Translations under genes and position numbers: made by a program
Part shown: in pieces, positions 18,001 through 30,446 of the stretch
Layout of the letters: every line of letters begins with the position of its first letter
How positions within the stretch are numbered: the stretch's first letter is position 1
NCBI GenBank assembly: GCA_949316495.1
Contig: OX439012.1
Coordinates: 25,218,666 to 25,282,665 of the forward strand
Source: Amphiduros pacificus
Taxonomy: Eukaryota > Annelida > Polychaeta > Phyllodocida > Hesionidae
Length of the DNA: 64,000 nucleotides
Reading direction: 5' to 3'
Notes under the pieces: model-generated
What the model saw: the letters and a program-made list of their open reading frames with translations, nothing else
Told to the model about the DNA's origin: nothing
Database searches by the model: none

Positions 18001-21000
18001 GGTTAATTTTTCAGGGTTTCAGGTTTTTGCCTGAATGCTGACTTTCATCCCTGGCACCTGCAACTCAACACTTCTGCTGAACTCTATAGGCCCAATTCCT
18101 GGTCACTATTTTTATTTTAAAATGATTGGATTTTACAAAGGTTTTGGTATGAAGTTTTCAAAGGGAAAAGATCAGTAATCTGCTTTTAATTTTTTATAAT
18201 CACCGGTTTTTTTTTATGCTCAGCGAGTCAGATTATTGCTGAGATTATTGAGAGAAAAATCAAGAATTCTTGGGAAAGAACAAATTGTATATACTTAATT
18301 AAACAAATTGGCATTGCAGCAAATGTACATGGCCTATGTGAAGAACTGCAAGTTCACATCGCCGAACTCTCTGCCACTCATCAACTTCATGCAGCGCTCC
18401 CTGGTGGAAATGTTTGTCATAGACTCCCACCTTGCCTACCAGCACGCCTTCATTTACATACGCCAGCTGGCCATCCATCTCCGCAATGCAATTACAACTA
18501 AAAAGAAGGTAGGTTACCCGTCTTTAGTGTTCTCCTATTATATGAATATTTATTGTATAAAATTGTAGAATTCTAAGATCAATGTTCACAGTGGCTAACA
18601 GATTCTTAATCACAAGGTCATTTGTGAATATCTTATATATTAATTCTGAACAACTGGTCTTCTCCTCATTGTGTCGTAACTGGAATACATTTAATGTTGA
18701 CTTAAAAGCTGAATTATTGATAAGCAACCCCACGAGTCCTTGGTAGTTAATTAGATGGGGACTTGGGTTTGAATCCTTCTGTGACAAGTTGTTACTATTA
18801 GGCTGGTTAAATGCTCTGGGAACCTGATAGGACTGAACTCTGAATAAAGGACAACATCACAATTTTTTAACATATATGTGGATGTTTACAGGAGGCATGC
18901 CAGGCGGTGTATAACTGGCAGTTTATTCACTCGTTACATTTATGGGCGCGCCTTCTGAGTGCAACGCATCCCAACGCTGTTCTCCAGCCTCTAATATACC
19001 CACTCACCCAAACCATCATCGGCACCATCAAGTGAGTCAACCATTTATCTACATGTCTATATATGCAATCATCAGATATATTGTAAGGTATATAATAATT
19101 TCATAATCATTTGCCCCACAAGTGAGTCAGCCATTTATACATGTCTATATATGCAATTATTATATATATTGTAAAGTATATAACAACATCATAATCATTT
19201 GCACCATCAAATGAGTCGCATTAATCCACATGTCTATATATGCAATTATTAGATATATTGTGTGGTATCTAATAACATCATAATCCTTGGCACCCTAAAG
19301 TGAGTCCAACATTAATCCACATGTCTTCTAAGAGAAATGTAGTTGAGTAACACAATAGTGTGACTATGTCAGCACCATTGCATGACCTTCACGTGACCAT
19401 CACATGACAAACACACGACCATCATGTGAGCATCATGTGACCATCACGTGAGCATATTTTGGTGAGCATATTTTGGTGAGCATATTTTGGTGAGCATATT
19501 TTGGTGAGCATATTTTGGTGAGCATATTTTGGTGAGCATATTTTGGTGAGCATATTTGGGTGAGCATATTTGGGTGAGCATATTTGGGTGAGCATATTTG
19601 GGTGAGCATATTTGGGTGAGCATATTTTAGTGAGCACATTGTGATGACCGTATTGTTAGGCATATGATAACATCATAATCATGGCCACACATTTGTCTAC
19701 ATGTCAATCAGGAAGAAACATGATGTAGACTATAATTAAATGACTATATCAAAACACAGCCTCATCACGTGAACATCTGTATTATATGTAATAAAACAAT
19801 AACTTGGTCCTTTCCTAAGTCACAGTGTGATTTAATCTGGTCACGCACAGCTGTTGCATGACCTCATTTGGTCCATTTATGCATGACTGAATAGAGGTAT
19901 GTCTACTAATTAAATATATTCAGCAGTTATTTCTCAGAATGTCTTTGGATATATGATTAAAATAAATCCGTCATCTGAAATGTTACATCCATATATTTTC
20001 AGACTGATCCCTACTGCACGTTACTATCCTTTACGGTTCCACTGTGTGAGAGCCCTCAACATTCTGAGTCACTCAACCGGAACCTACATACCTACGTTAC
20101 CATTTATACTGGAGGTGAGTGTTACATTCGAAGTCACTCAACTGGAACCTACATACCTACGTTACCATTTATACTGATGGTGAATGTTACATACCAATGC
20201 TACCTTATAAACTGGAGGTGAATTTTACATCCTGAGCACTCAACTGGAACCTGGCATATGCCAAGGGTCCACAAAGATTCTCCTTAGATATATTGTAAAA
20301 TAGGATTTCAGAAGGTAACCTGAGATTTGTATGAAAAATAAGCTCAGAGTTTCAGGAGATAACCTTATATATGTACTGTGATAAATGAGCTTATGATTTC
20401 AAAACATAACCCCAGATACGTGTATGATAAATAAGCTTTGGATTTCAAAGTAGTTATTCCTCAGCTGGATGAAAATAGACAAACTGGGGTCCCAGTAGAT
20501 AACCTTAGAAATTTACTATAATAGATCAGCTAAGGGTTTCAGAATATTATGTTTGCCAAATAGAGAGTACAGTCCTAGCCAATATTAGTAGTTATTGTCA
20601 GCATAAATATATATATAATAGAAGCAATCTGCATGCTCGCAAGTATATGATATATATTAACTGATGCCATTTTAATTTTATATTTTTTCAGATATTTGAG
20701 CTCACTGATTTCAACAAAAAACATAAAAGCATCAGCTTTAAGCCGTTCAACTTTGCCTGTATATTGAAGATGTCCAAAGCGCAGCTCAACGAGAAAGCTT
20801 TCAAGGTAGGATCACAAAGTAGAAAACATTGAAGGACAATATAACACTATTGCTATCTTGGCAAATGACAAAATGATCTATTGTTTAAAGTTTCCATTTA
20901 AATCTGGTAGCTTCAATTCATAACATTTCCATAATGAATTTGCAGCTATTGTTGGGTGAGGTCATTAATGGTGTTTCTATGTATTTCAGGATGGTGTTAT

Positions 21001-24000
21001 AGATCAGATTTATGAATTATTAATGGAATCTCTTCACATCCATGCCCATACAGTAGCTTTTCCAGAGATCTCTCTAGCTACACTCATGCAGGTAGGTAAA
21101 CTCTCTCCAAAAAACACATTCCCTCCAAACTGTATGGTGATAATCCTCTGAGTAATATATTCCATCCTTACTGTTAAATGAACATCTTCCTACAAGTATA
21201 TTCCCTGTGTACAGTAAAGTGAGAGAAGTATATTCATTCCATACAGTCAAGTGAACATCTTCCTGGAAGTATATTTCCTCCTTACTGTCAGTTCAACATC
21301 TTCCCAGAAGTATATTCCTTCCATACAGTCAAGTGAACATCTTCTTAAAAGTATATTTTCTCCTTACTGTTACAGTGTGTAGGGAATGTGTTTTGAAAAA
21401 ACCTTGAAAAAACATCTTCCCAGAAGTATATTTCCTCCTTACTGTCAAGTGAACATCTTCCCAGAAGTATAATTCCTCCTTACTGTCAGTTAAACATCTT
21501 CCCAGAAGTAAATTTCCTCCTTACTGTTAAGTGAACATCTTCCTAGAAGTATATTTCCTCCTTACTGTTAAGTGAACATCTTTCCAGAAGTATATTTCCT
21601 CCTTACTGTCAGTTAAACATCTTTCCAGAAGTATATTTCCTCCTTACTGTCAAGTGAACATCTTCCCAGAAGTATATTCCCTCCTTACTGTTAAGTGAAC
21701 ATCTTCCCAGAAGTATATTTCCTCCTTACTGTTAAGTGAACATCTTTCCAGAAGTATATTTCCACCTTACTGTTAAGTGAACATCTTTCCAGAAGTATAT
21801 TTCCTCCTTACTGTTAAGTGAACATCTTCCTTAAAGTATATTTCCACCTTACTGTTAAGTGAACATCTTCCCAGAAGTATATTTCCTCCTTACTGTTAAG
21901 TGACCATCTTTCCAGAAGTATATTTCCTCCTTACTGTCAAGTGAACATCTTCCCAGAAATATATTTCCTCCTTACTGTTAAGTGAACATCTTCCCAGAAG
22001 TATATTCCCTCCTCACTGTTAAGTGAACATCTTCCCAGAAGTATATTTCCACCTTACTGTTAAGTGAACATCTTCCTAGAAGTATATTCCCTCCTTACTG
22101 TTAAGTGAACATCTTTCCAGAAGTATATTTCCTCCTTACTGTCAAGTGAACATCTTCCCAGAAGTATATTCCCTCCTTACTGTTAAGTGAACATCTTTCC
22201 AGAAGTATATTTCCTCCTTACTGTTAAGTGAACACCTTTCCAGAAGTATATTCCCTCCTTACTGTTAAGTGAACATCTACCCAGAAGTATATTTCCTCCT
22301 TACTGTTAAGTGAACATCTTTCCAGAAGTATATTTCCTCCTTACTGTCAAGTGAACATCTTTCCAGAAGTATATTTCCTCCTTACTGTCAGTTAAACATC
22401 TTTCCAGAAGTATATTCCCTCCTTACTGTTAAGTGAACATCTTTCCAGAAGTATATTTCCTCCTTACTGTCAGTTAAACATCTTTCCAGAAGTATATTCC
22501 CTCCTTACTGTTAAGTGAACATCTTTCCAGAAGTATATTTACACCTTACTGTTAAGTGAACATCTTCCCAGAAGTATATTCCCTCCTTACTGTTAAGTGA
22601 ACATCTACCCAGAAGTATATTTCCTCCTTACTGTTAAGTGAACATCTTTCCAGAAGTATATTCCCTCCTTACTGTTAAGTGAACATCTTTCCAGAAGTAT
22701 ATTTCCTCCTTACTGTCAGTTAAACATCTTTCCAGAAGTATATTCCCTCCTTACTGTTAAGTGAACATCTTTCCAGAAGTATATTTCCACCTTACTGTTA
22801 AGTGAACATCTTCCCAGAAGTATATTCCCTCCTTACTGTTAAGTGAACATCTACCCAGAAGTATATTTCCTCCTTACTGTTAAGTGAACATCTTTCCAGA
22901 AGTATATTTCCTCCTTACTGTTAAGTGAACATCTTTCCAGAAGTATATTCCCTCCTTACTGTTAAGTGAACATCTACCCAGAAGTATATTTCCTCCTTAC
23001 TGTTAAGTGAACATCTTTCCAGAAGTATATTCCCTCCTTACTGTTAAGTGAACATCTTTCCAGAAGTATATTTCCACCTTACTGTTAAGTGAACATCTTC
23101 CCAGAAGTATATTTCCTCCTTACTGTTAAGTGAACATCTTCCCAGAAGTATATATCCTCCTCACTGTTAAGTGAACATCAACTTAATTTTGATCAAATGT
23201 TTGGATAATGTACATTTTTTAAAAACTGGAGACACAGGAGAATATTTTCAGATGAATAATAACATGTATAATGTCAGTGCTTATTTTGCATCTACATTGA
23301 GCTAAAAAACAGATTTAACAATATAAAGGAAATAAACTAAACATCTGTTGACCTGCCCTAATTTCTTTGGATACAATTCTTTTTTTGTCATTTATGGCAA
23401 ATATTTTTTGCTATCAATAGAGCTTATGATTATGAAATCATACCATTCCTGATGTGCTTCCTTTACAGTTGAAGGATTTCCTGAAGAAGTGCAAGATAGC
23501 CAACTACACTCGTCAGATGAAGCAGATCTTAGACAAGATACAGGAGACGAGTAAAGTGATCACTCAGCGACGCCGTACGGCCACCATGGACATCTCCAAC
23601 ACCAAGGCTGTGGTCAGTGCACACAGACTAGGCTGTAGACTTGTGACAAAGTAGACCTTGCCTTTATAGAAATGTGCCAGAGTAGATCTTGGCTCTGTAG
23701 AGATAAGGCAAATTAGATCTTGTCTCTATAGAAATATGGCAAAGTAAATCTTGCCTCTTTTGAGATGAGGCAAAGTAGATATTGCCTCTATAGAAAGCTG
23801 TGAAAGTAGATATTGCCTCTATAGAAAGCTGTGAAAGTAGATATTGCCTCTATAGAGATAAGGCAAAGTAGATATTGCCTCTATAGAAAGCTGTGAAAGT
23901 AGATATTGCCTCTATAGAGATAAGGCAAAGTAGATCTTGCTTCCTGAAATGTGGCAAAGTAGAGTTTGCCAATGTAGAAAGGCTTCAAAGTAGATTTTGC

Positions 24001-25975
24001 CTCTGTAGGAATGTGGCAATAGTAGATCTGTGTAGAAATGTGGGTAGATAGATCTTGCCTTTGAACCATCTTTTTTTCCAAAATCCATGTTGACAACTAT
24101 ATATGCCTTTAACCAATGTATATTTGTGCAGGAATTTGGTAGGAATTTTATTTTTTATGATATATAAAAAACACTCCTGTAAAATCCTCATTTTCACCTT
24201 ATCCCATGATAAACTGGACAATAAATCATAATTGCATTTGTTTTGATATGATAGAAGATTTGTTTGGTGATTGCAGGAAGCCTGGGAGAAGCGTAGCAAG
24301 CAAGAAGGGACCCCGCTCAGCAAATACTATGCCACATGGAGAAAGCTAAGAGACCGAGAACTAGTCAATGAGATTGCTGGCAAGGAAAGAGTAAGTGATG
24401 ACAACATGTAATATATATGGAAATACTCCAAAATTGTGTCAGGAACTACTCCAAAGTTGTGGTAGAACAAATTAAAATATTTATCACAGTTTACCCTAAG
24501 TTATACCACAAACTACTTTGAAATTGCACCATTTATGAAAATTTATGAAAAATATTAATATTTGGAAAAGATGTTATATTATTCTCTACCAATCACAAAA
24601 TAAAATACAATCTATGTATATTTTGTTGCAGATAAGTGGAGCGGAGAAGCTGCCAGCAATCATCCGAGAACGGGGGCCACGGAAGGCAACAGACGATGAG
24701 AAGAAGGAATTTGCTGAGCTATTTGATTCGGGCAGTGAGGACTCAGATGATGATGAAACCAGGTAAAGCTTACTTCGTGTTTAAAAGCACAAGCAAATGT
24801 GTTCAATTTACTAATTAAAGTTCCAGAGACATTATTCTTGATCAATTATGAACGATATATTGAATCATTTATTTGATAATTGTATTGCAAGCTAGCATTT
24901 TTATGAAGTTTCATCCCAATGTCTTCTTTATGCGTCAATATATATTTTAAAAAAAAAATAGACAAAAATCACTTTGAATGCAGTGTCACTGACCGAACAA
25001 CTTTTCCTTTTCAGATTTTTGCCAAAGGGAGAACGGCCAAAAAAGAAACAAAAGACGAAGCAGAGTGATGAGGATTCTGATAGTGATGACTACAGGTATG
25101 ATAACAGAAACAAACAAACAAAAATGCACTAATAGTTTATATAAAATAAAGAATAAAAACAAACCTGACAAACTGACATTAAGAGAGAGGTTTAACCTTG
25201 TCCAGTTTTGGCTTGACTATAACAGCTGTTCTGGAGAATGAGGTGTGCATCTGTCTGTCTGCTTCTCTGTCAACATCGAGAGCTATTAACATCAGTTCCT
25301 CTGTGATAGTCCAAAGGTCATGGGTTTGATTCCCAGCCATTCCAGGATTGGAATGTTGTTACAGTTTCTCATATAAGCCTGAACCTGTGCCTTAAGGGTT
25401 AACCCATCATTCTTATCAATCTGTGACTGGGCAGGTTTCAATGTCAAGGACCTGCAACATAACAATTCAATGAGGCAGTACTATATCTGCTACAAGTAGG
25501 TCTCATCATGAAATGATGGAAATAATATTGAAAGTGACGTAAACCCCTTACACATGGCAATATATAGATGTACGCTACAAAATGATCCCTTTATCTAATA
25601 AGGACTGAATCTGGTGTCATTAAAGAAATCTTCCATGTCAGATACTTGAGGTATAGAACCTATATCGTTTGCAGAAAGCTTTGCTAATCTTTAAGCAAAC
25701 ATGCATATAATAATGTATAGTTAATTCATTTATTTTCTGGAATATTTATTTACAGTTCTTTAGACGAAGATGAGTATGATGCATTAAATAAATCTGCCTC
25801 CGAAGATGACGAGAGCGGTGAGGAGGAAAGTGGAGAGGAGGAAGAGGATGATGATGATGAGGAGGATGCAGAGGAAAAGGATGGAGAGAGTGTGGAAGAG
25901 GAGGATGATGATGAGGAGGAAGAAGCAGATGATATAGTAGAAGATTTCAAAATGTCTGATTTTGAATCTGATTAA
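9067..25975 (+). CDS. NOC2L: Nucleolar complex protein 2 homolog, 18 exons
   Basis: Exons: 9067-9101, 11980-12111, 12645-12870, 13087-13206, 13931-14051, 14354-14523, 15000-15110, 17762-17875, 18320-18508, 18892-19031, 20003-20114, 20692-20805, 20990-21091, 23469-23612, 24277-24390, 24632-24762, 25015-25095, 25756-25975. Every junction is GT-AG and every phase matches, giving about 791 residues (human is about 750). Noc2 proteins act in the nucleolus and nucleoplasm with Noc1 and Noc3 in 60S pre-ribosome maturation. The vertebrate protein also inhibits histone acetylation. The N-terminus has the family's TDEFLAKG motif, acidic tracts lie near residues 20-50 and 90-120, the Noc2 domain covers about residues 300-630 ([26 protein letters not shown]), and the tail is strongly acidic. 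The start was chosen for its Kozak context (A at -3, G at +4) and because the 11-codon first exon joins exon 2 in phase. Six introns carry tandem arrays beginning at or near the donor. Confidence 0.95.
9816..10887. mobile_element. About 1.07-kb inverted-repeat element in NOC2L intron 1
   Basis: AATAGACTTGAAATCCACTG at the left is matched in inverse near 10840-10887 as CAGTGGAATTCAAGTCTATT. About 50 bp pair, with some mismatches. A second inverted pair lies inside (GGTGCATGACC near 10216 and GGTGCATGAC near 10770). It is probably a fold-back or MITE-type element. The short open frames within it show no recognisable protein. Confidence 0.55.
10888..11979. other. NOC2L intron 1, remainder
   Basis: This is A+T-rich intron sequence up to the acceptor TTTTTTTTAATATAG before exon 2. 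No gene or clear repeat was recognised. Confidence 0.5.
14052..14275. repeat. About 50-60-bp tandem repeat starting at the NOC2L exon 5 donor
   Basis: Four imperfect units, each containing a form of GATCTTGGTCAAATGTCAAAT, begin within the first bases of intron 5, the first as TAAGGCCTTAATCTTGATAAA. The later units have lost the GTAAG. The array starts at the splice site but does not clearly include exon sequence. Confidence 0.65.
14790..14816. repeat. (TA)n microsatellite in NOC2L intron 6
   Basis: A short TA run of about 27 bp. A (TTA)n run lies shortly after it, near 14870-14887. Confidence 0.85.
15055..17548 (+). repeat. 74-bp minisatellite made from the 3' end of NOC2L exon 7 and its 5' splice site, 33 copies
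   Basis: The first register is the real exon end and donor at 15111. The last GTAGGT is at 17479, exactly 32 x 74 bp later, so no net insertion or deletion has accumulated. Each unit has GTAGGTCTGCATCACAGCCA, then CAG, then 51 bp encoding [17 protein letters not shown]-like peptides, then the donor again. In the exon 7 frame, read-through meets TAG in ACTAGT within the first extra unit. The 23 bp between one donor and the next CAG are too short for a normal intron. Variants such as CACACCCACAG, ACTAGTAAAG and ACAAGTCAAG recur 1036 bp apart (14 units), which shows a higher-order duplication. Confidence 0.95.
19021..19345 (+). repeat. About 90-bp tandem repeat containing the end of NOC2L exon 10 and its donor, 4 copies
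   Basis: Exon 10 ends GGCACCATCAA before GTGAGTCAACC. Related exon-end plus donor segments recur with GTGAGT at 19122, ATGAGT at 19211 and GTGAGT at 19300, a spacing of 89-90 bp. They are separated by the same A+T-rich filler (ACATGTCTATATATGCAAT). The copied exon part is about 11 bp. Confidence 0.9.
19388..19640. repeat. 15-bp minisatellite in NOC2L intron 10, with a 12-bp prelude
   Basis: GTGAGCATATTTTGG and its TTTGGG variant are repeated about 13 times from 19448. Before them are units of the CCATCATGTGAG type. Each 15-bp unit contains GTGAGC, a plausible 5' splice-site hexamer. Confidence 0.9.
20060..20260 (+). repeat. 65-bp duplication of the end of NOC2L exon 11 with its donor
   Basis: The exon end (ACCTACATACCTACGTTACC ... 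CTGGAG, then GTGAGTGTTACATTC) is repeated with its donor-like GTGAATGTTACAT at 20180. It is repeated again in shortened form at 20218 (ACTGGAGGTGAATTTTACAT). The second copy keeps the whole exon segment from TCACTCAAC onward with only a few changes. Confidence 0.9.
21100..23180. repeat. 41-bp minisatellite filling NOC2L intron 13, about 49 copies
   Basis: The unit runs through CTTCCCAGAAGTATATTTCC, then TCCTTACTGTTAAGTGAACA. The array begins within about 20 bp of the exon 13 donor, where the first units are diverged, and becomes uniform downstream. Variants (TTTCC or ACCCA, TTCCC or TTTCC, CAG or TAAG) recur in blocks, which suggests multi-unit duplications. No exon sequence is evident in the unit. 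Confidence 0.9.
23625..24060. repeat. About 32-bp repeats at the start of NOC2L intron 14
   Basis: Units such as AGATATTGCCTCTATAGAAA, followed by GCTGTGAAAGT, begin about 15 bp after the exon 14 donor. There are roughly a dozen, quite diverged at both ends. No exon sequence is recognisable in them. Confidence 0.75.
25240..25550 (+). mobile_element. tRNA-derived SINE, diverged, in NOC2L intron 17
   Basis: It shares with the other copies the B-box region (GGGTTTGATTCCCAGCC), the middle (GGGTTAACCCATC) and the tail (AATAATATTGAAAGTGACGT). The A box is eroded. Confidence 0.85.
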
Positions 25976-25982
25976 TTTAAAC

Positions 25983-25988
25983 AATAAA
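25983..25988 (+). terminator. Polyadenylation signal of NOC2L
   Basis: AATAAA, 8 bp after the stop codon at 25973-25975. This implies a very short 3' UTR if it is used. Confidence 0.7.
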
Positions 25989-26072
25989 TTTTATTTTAGG
26001 AATACAGTGTTTTTATGCCTTATACATTCAAAGATGTAAATAGGACAATTTTGTAACTTAAAAGGTTAACCA

Positions 26073-26395
26073 AAGGCTGTAACACAGTTGGTTATAGAGC
26101 ATTCTTATAAGCACCAGTTCCTCTGTGGTGATCCAAAGGTTGTGAGATCGAATCCCAGCTGTGTCAGCATTAATTCACAATACAAATTCTCCTATGAGCT
26201 GATGCCCATGGCTGAAGGATTAACCTGTTGTCCTTGAAATTCTGTGATTGGGTGGGTTGTCATGTCCAGGACCTGGGACATTGCAATTCATATAGGCAGC
26301 AATATATCTACCACACATACATGTAGGTCTCGTTTTGAAACGATTGAAACAATATTGAATGCGATGTAAAACCCTCATACAAACCTAACCAACCC
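26073..26395 (+). mobile_element. tRNA-derived SINE, same family
   Basis: An A-box region (GTAACACAGTTGGTTATAGAG), a B-box region (GTGAGATCGAATCCCAGC), the shared body and an A-rich tail are all present. It lies just downstream of NOC2L. Confidence 0.85.
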
Positions 26396-27392
26396 CAAAA
26401 TAAACCAAATCCACCACGGTTATCTGGTTGTGCCTAATGCCATGACTTTCCAGAAACACCTGAAGGTGGGATATTGTCAACTAAATACCCAGATTGGGTG
26501 GGGGGCAGTATGCCTTGAAATTGACACACAAAATGTGTGCTGTTTAATTTGATAACAAATAGAACAATATAAAGATGGACTTACTTTCTTAGTTCAAAGT
26601 CACAGCTATTGCCTAGAAATAGTATAGAAAGTCATGGAAACATCACACTATGATTATGTGGAAAACAATGAGACCCCCTCCACACTCGCTTTCTGGAAAA
26701 AGGGCATTTTGTTTCTAAGGGACAGCTTATTAGAGGATTTTAGATATTTTATGTGAAGGTGTCATTAAGTAATATATCCAATTTCTGGGTAATATTTCGA
26801 AGCCAACAATTACTTGATATTAAATTATAAATATTCTAAGATGTATTTCTCATTTAAAATAGTTCATCTATAACAAATTACCCAGGTTTGCCGACATTTT
26901 TCAAATTTCATACAAATACTTATATTGAATACATCATGATAAACTGATAATTTAGCATCAAATATGCAATTGTATGTGCACACTTTGATATAAAAATTCT
27001 GCTACTGTGACAAATGAACTAGAATTTAGCAGGAAATTACTTCATTCTTGCTAGAAATAGTGTTGAATACGTGGCTTCCTATGACCATAATAATTAGACT
27101 CAAAATATGTCCATGCAAAAACTGACATTTTTTGCATTTTCACCCATACAGGCAGATTGGTTATTCTCACAAATGTTGATAACATTTTGTTCAACTCGGT
27201 AAAGTAGAGAAACAAGCAGTGACATTAATAATCAATGAAAAATCCATTTTAAATGATTTCAGGCCATGGGAAAAAATATTTTTTGGTTGTCCTGGAACTT
27301 TCTAAATTTTATAACTGCAACAATAAAAGTATAGAAATGGCTGTTACTGAAAGGTAAATCAGTCTGTGAATTATGCTACTATATTTATATGA
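26396..27392. other. Intergenic, nothing recognised
   Basis: A+T-rich sequence between the SINE and the first DDD-transposase element. No open frame or repeat could be supported. Confidence 0.5.
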
Positions 27393-30100
27393 GGGTCTGG
27401 CCGAGCGGTAACAGAGTTACACTCCCACTACATAAATTGTCATAACTTTTGAACAGTACATACTAAAATCACAATTCTTACATGTAATTGTAGGTCTTAC
27501 CATGTACTTTCATGATAGTTTTTGGAGATATTTCAAAAATTATTTTTTTATGCTGAAAATGGTAAATTAGTACTCGGTAACAGAGTTACAGAAAATTAAC
27601 ACCTGTTTCGGGGCCGTAAATGTAAAGTCATCTAACGTGCGGTTCTTTTTTCAAAACATGTCATTTTTGAATTGCATGTCACTTTAAATATATCTAACCA
27701 TATTATTCCCAAATATTAAAAGAATTGGTGCACTATTTCATATTGAAAATAAGGTTAATCATCACCAAGGTTTGGTGACAAAGTTACACGGTAACAGAGT
27801 TACATATGTTTGACTTCTGTTTTGTATTACTAACTCACTGTTTTTGTCAAATGTCATGTTTTTGTAGACATAGTTAGTGTTAGTATGATCCAGAATTACA
27901 CTTTTCATAATCCTTTGTGAAGTTTTGGATCATAATTATTAAATTAAATTGCTAAATATAATGACGGGAGGGGAAAAACTGCTTTGGCTTCACTGCTCAA
28001 ATTTGGTAAACATATCATAACACATTTTATTTTGTGCACTGCAATTATGGATGTTGAGGCAATATTTGATAAGTAAAAATATAATACATAAAGAGAAATA
28101 ACAAAAAACAAAACTTATAATAACCAAATTTATTTTAAAATCTATCTATTTTAATGATACACAATTTGCATTCATGCGGTGATCAATTATCATATCATAC
28201 ATCATCATTCTGTTTGCTAGCTAAGAGTTCATTTTCATTTCTCAGAGTTCATTTTCATTTCTCAGGAGTTCATTTTCATTTCTCTTTTTGTGATATTTGT
28301 GATCCTCTCGTGTTCACTTTGTTTGTTCACTTTGTTGAATAGTTAGACGTGTGGAATAGTTAGACATGATTCCTTTCTGCTCATCAGTGAACTCAAATGA
28401 GTACCTCAGGCGGGAGCCAGCCATGGACACAGTGGGCTCAGGGCACACAAAAAGGATCTTCTTAACTGGCTCCTCACTTGTGTCGTTCTCTTCTGCATCT
28501 CTGTACATGCCTGCATTTCCTATTTTCTTCAGGAACTTGAGCACCATGTTTCCCCCAGTCATGGATGACACAGTGGCCACGTACAGGAATGAACGTCCTT
28601 TTTCTGTGTTCATGGGCACTGCCACATGCCCTCCTGGCTTCACTTCTGCAGGCTTCTGGGCGGCTGCAGCAGGACGGGCTGCTGGGCAGTTGCTGGGCGG
28701 GCCACTGGCGTCTGGGGGACTGCTGCAGGGCGGGCTGCGCGGCGGACCACTGGCTGCCGGGGGAGAAGGTTGTACTCTGCTCCAGGCTGCTGGGAGAACT
28801 GGGAGGCGGTGATTCTGCCGAGACCCAAGGTGCGGACGCAGTGGATCTTCTGTGTTCCAGGCACAGGGGTGACGTTCTCCCACAGCTTTTCTAAGGTGGC
28901 TCTCTTTTCTGTGATCTCTTCACTGGAAACGAACAGGATGTTCACTTTCTTGGTCAACTCTTGGGCACACTCTGCATACTGTTCTGGGGTGGTGACATGG
29001 TGGCGTTGGCATGATGGCACTGAAGACTGCCCGCTTCACGCTTCCCCCGATGCCATCCACAGCACCCTTGCCATGCGACGTGGCAAAAAAGTGCCAGTTG
29101 ACCCGGATTCCCTTCTTCTCCAGTAGAGTTGTGATGTAGAGAAACATGAACTTCTGTTTGAAGTGCTGGGCGGCCCCATCTGAGAAAATGTCTATCTCCT
29201 CGAGTGGCTCAGACTGCTTGGCTTGCACTTCCTCTATAACTTTGTCCAGCATGGTAGCAGCAGTATACTTGTCGTGAGACAAGTTGTCAGACACTGCTGC
29301 ATATGATGTAGTGTTCTCCTCAGTCCAGGCAACCGCTGTAAAGATGGTGGCCTGCTTGTGTGTCCAGTGACCAGACTGGATCTCATCTTGCATGATAATG
29401 CTGGCATTTTCACTAAAGTCCAGCTGGATCACAGCATGTCGGGGCCTAGGAGAAGTGTGCTGGTTGTGGAACTCTCCTGCTTGTTTAGACTTTGTAAAAC
29501 AGTGGATTTTGAATGCTGGCAGTCTCTGGGCTAGTGACATCAGGGCCTCCTGGACAGTCCCCGACTTCTCCACCTTCTCTGGTTGGCCCTCCGTGTTTCT
29601 GATCCATTCAAACCACTTGACCCTCTCACCAAGCTGCACTTGTGCAATGTTCTCACTCAGTGATTCCAGTGTGACATTTTCCTGGCAATCCTCGCAGTTG
29701 CCAAACATGCAGTCCTCATTGCCCGTGTCACACACAACTTGCTCCAGCAGGTCTGAGTACCTATCTGGGACACTGGGCACACACTTCAGACCATGCAGGA
29801 GAGTCTCAATGTTCTCATGATACTGGCAGACACAAACGTTGTGTGGCATCTTGTCCTTGGACAGCACCACATCTGGACGGAGTGTCTTGAACTTCGAGAG
29901 GCTGATTGTGTCACCGGGATGCTCCTCTGAGTACAGGGCGTGGGCCTCGGCAACGGTCATCTGCAGGTAGTGGCGCTGCTCCTGGACCTTCTCTCCATCA
30001 CGGATGACTGTCACACAGTCCTTGCGGCCAGGAGCTGTCCAGCTGATGTCACTGCGCAGGTAGAAGGCTTGGACCCTCTTCTTCACCTCCTCTGGTGAGC
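27393..30100 (-). mobile_element. DNA transposon A with DDD transposase, one end missing (Sola-like?)
   Basis: The left end starts GGGTCTGGCCGAGC, followed 15 bp in by GGTAACAGAGTTACA. Copies of that motif have GTAACA at 27408, 27577 and 27791, and a variant GTGACA at 27775. The spacing (169, 198, 16) matches that of the related element at 53303 (168, 197, 16). The transposase gene follows on the minus strand. Its N-terminal part and the right terminus are absent; homology stops near 30100. Terminal sequence and residue pattern suggest the Sola superfamily, but I could not test this. Confidence 0.75.
28340..30090 (-). pseudogene. Transposase of element A, about 120 N-terminal residues missing, frameshifted
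   Basis: The 388-codon open part (30086-28920) has a cysteine-rich segment (VCVCQYHEN, then C-x5-C-x4-C-x2-C) and three acidic signatures. These are QLDFSENA (D about 223), FSDGAAQHFKQ (D about 303) and SHGKGAVDGIGG (D about 344), a DDD-type catalytic triad with unequal spacing. The C-terminal third continues in two other frames, so at least two frameshifts lie between about 29020 and 28640. It ends with KILFVCPEPTVSMAGSRLRY and a TDEQK tail, matching the other copy at 54005. About 60-65% identity to that copy is my estimate by eye. Confidence 0.8.
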
Positions 30101-30446
30101 CACATTAATGTCAACTATACAAGGGGTGGATAATCCAATTGACCACGTCTGAAATACCAAAAAATAAGATATTAAGCTTGGATTATTTGCTTTGCTATTT
30201 TTGCCATACTTCCCAATCATGTTGAATAATCTGCTCACCTTTATTTTCCGATGTGCCAAAAAAAAAAAAAACATTACCCCAAGTTTTACAGCTATTTTAC
30301 AGCAAACCCAAATGTCATCCCGCTGAAAGTGCAAGATAGCACTAGGGTGCAGCTGGTCCATACCAGCTACTAGACACCTACCTATATACTCTGGCAAGGG
30401 AGTTCCTGAAAGATGCTCAATGTAGATCAATCAGTGATTATTCCAG

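Noticed and set aside
19422-19663. KYAHPNM-type repeat proteins on the minus strand
   Set aside because: These are translations of the 15-bp minisatellite in NOC2L intron 10.
25750-25984. Ser-rich and hydrophobic frames on the minus strand
   Set aside because: They are the shadow of the acidic C-terminal exon of NOC2L.
28565-29126. Cys/Gly/Trp-rich plus-strand frames
   Set aside because: They lie opposite the G+C-rich transposase of element A and have no independent support.
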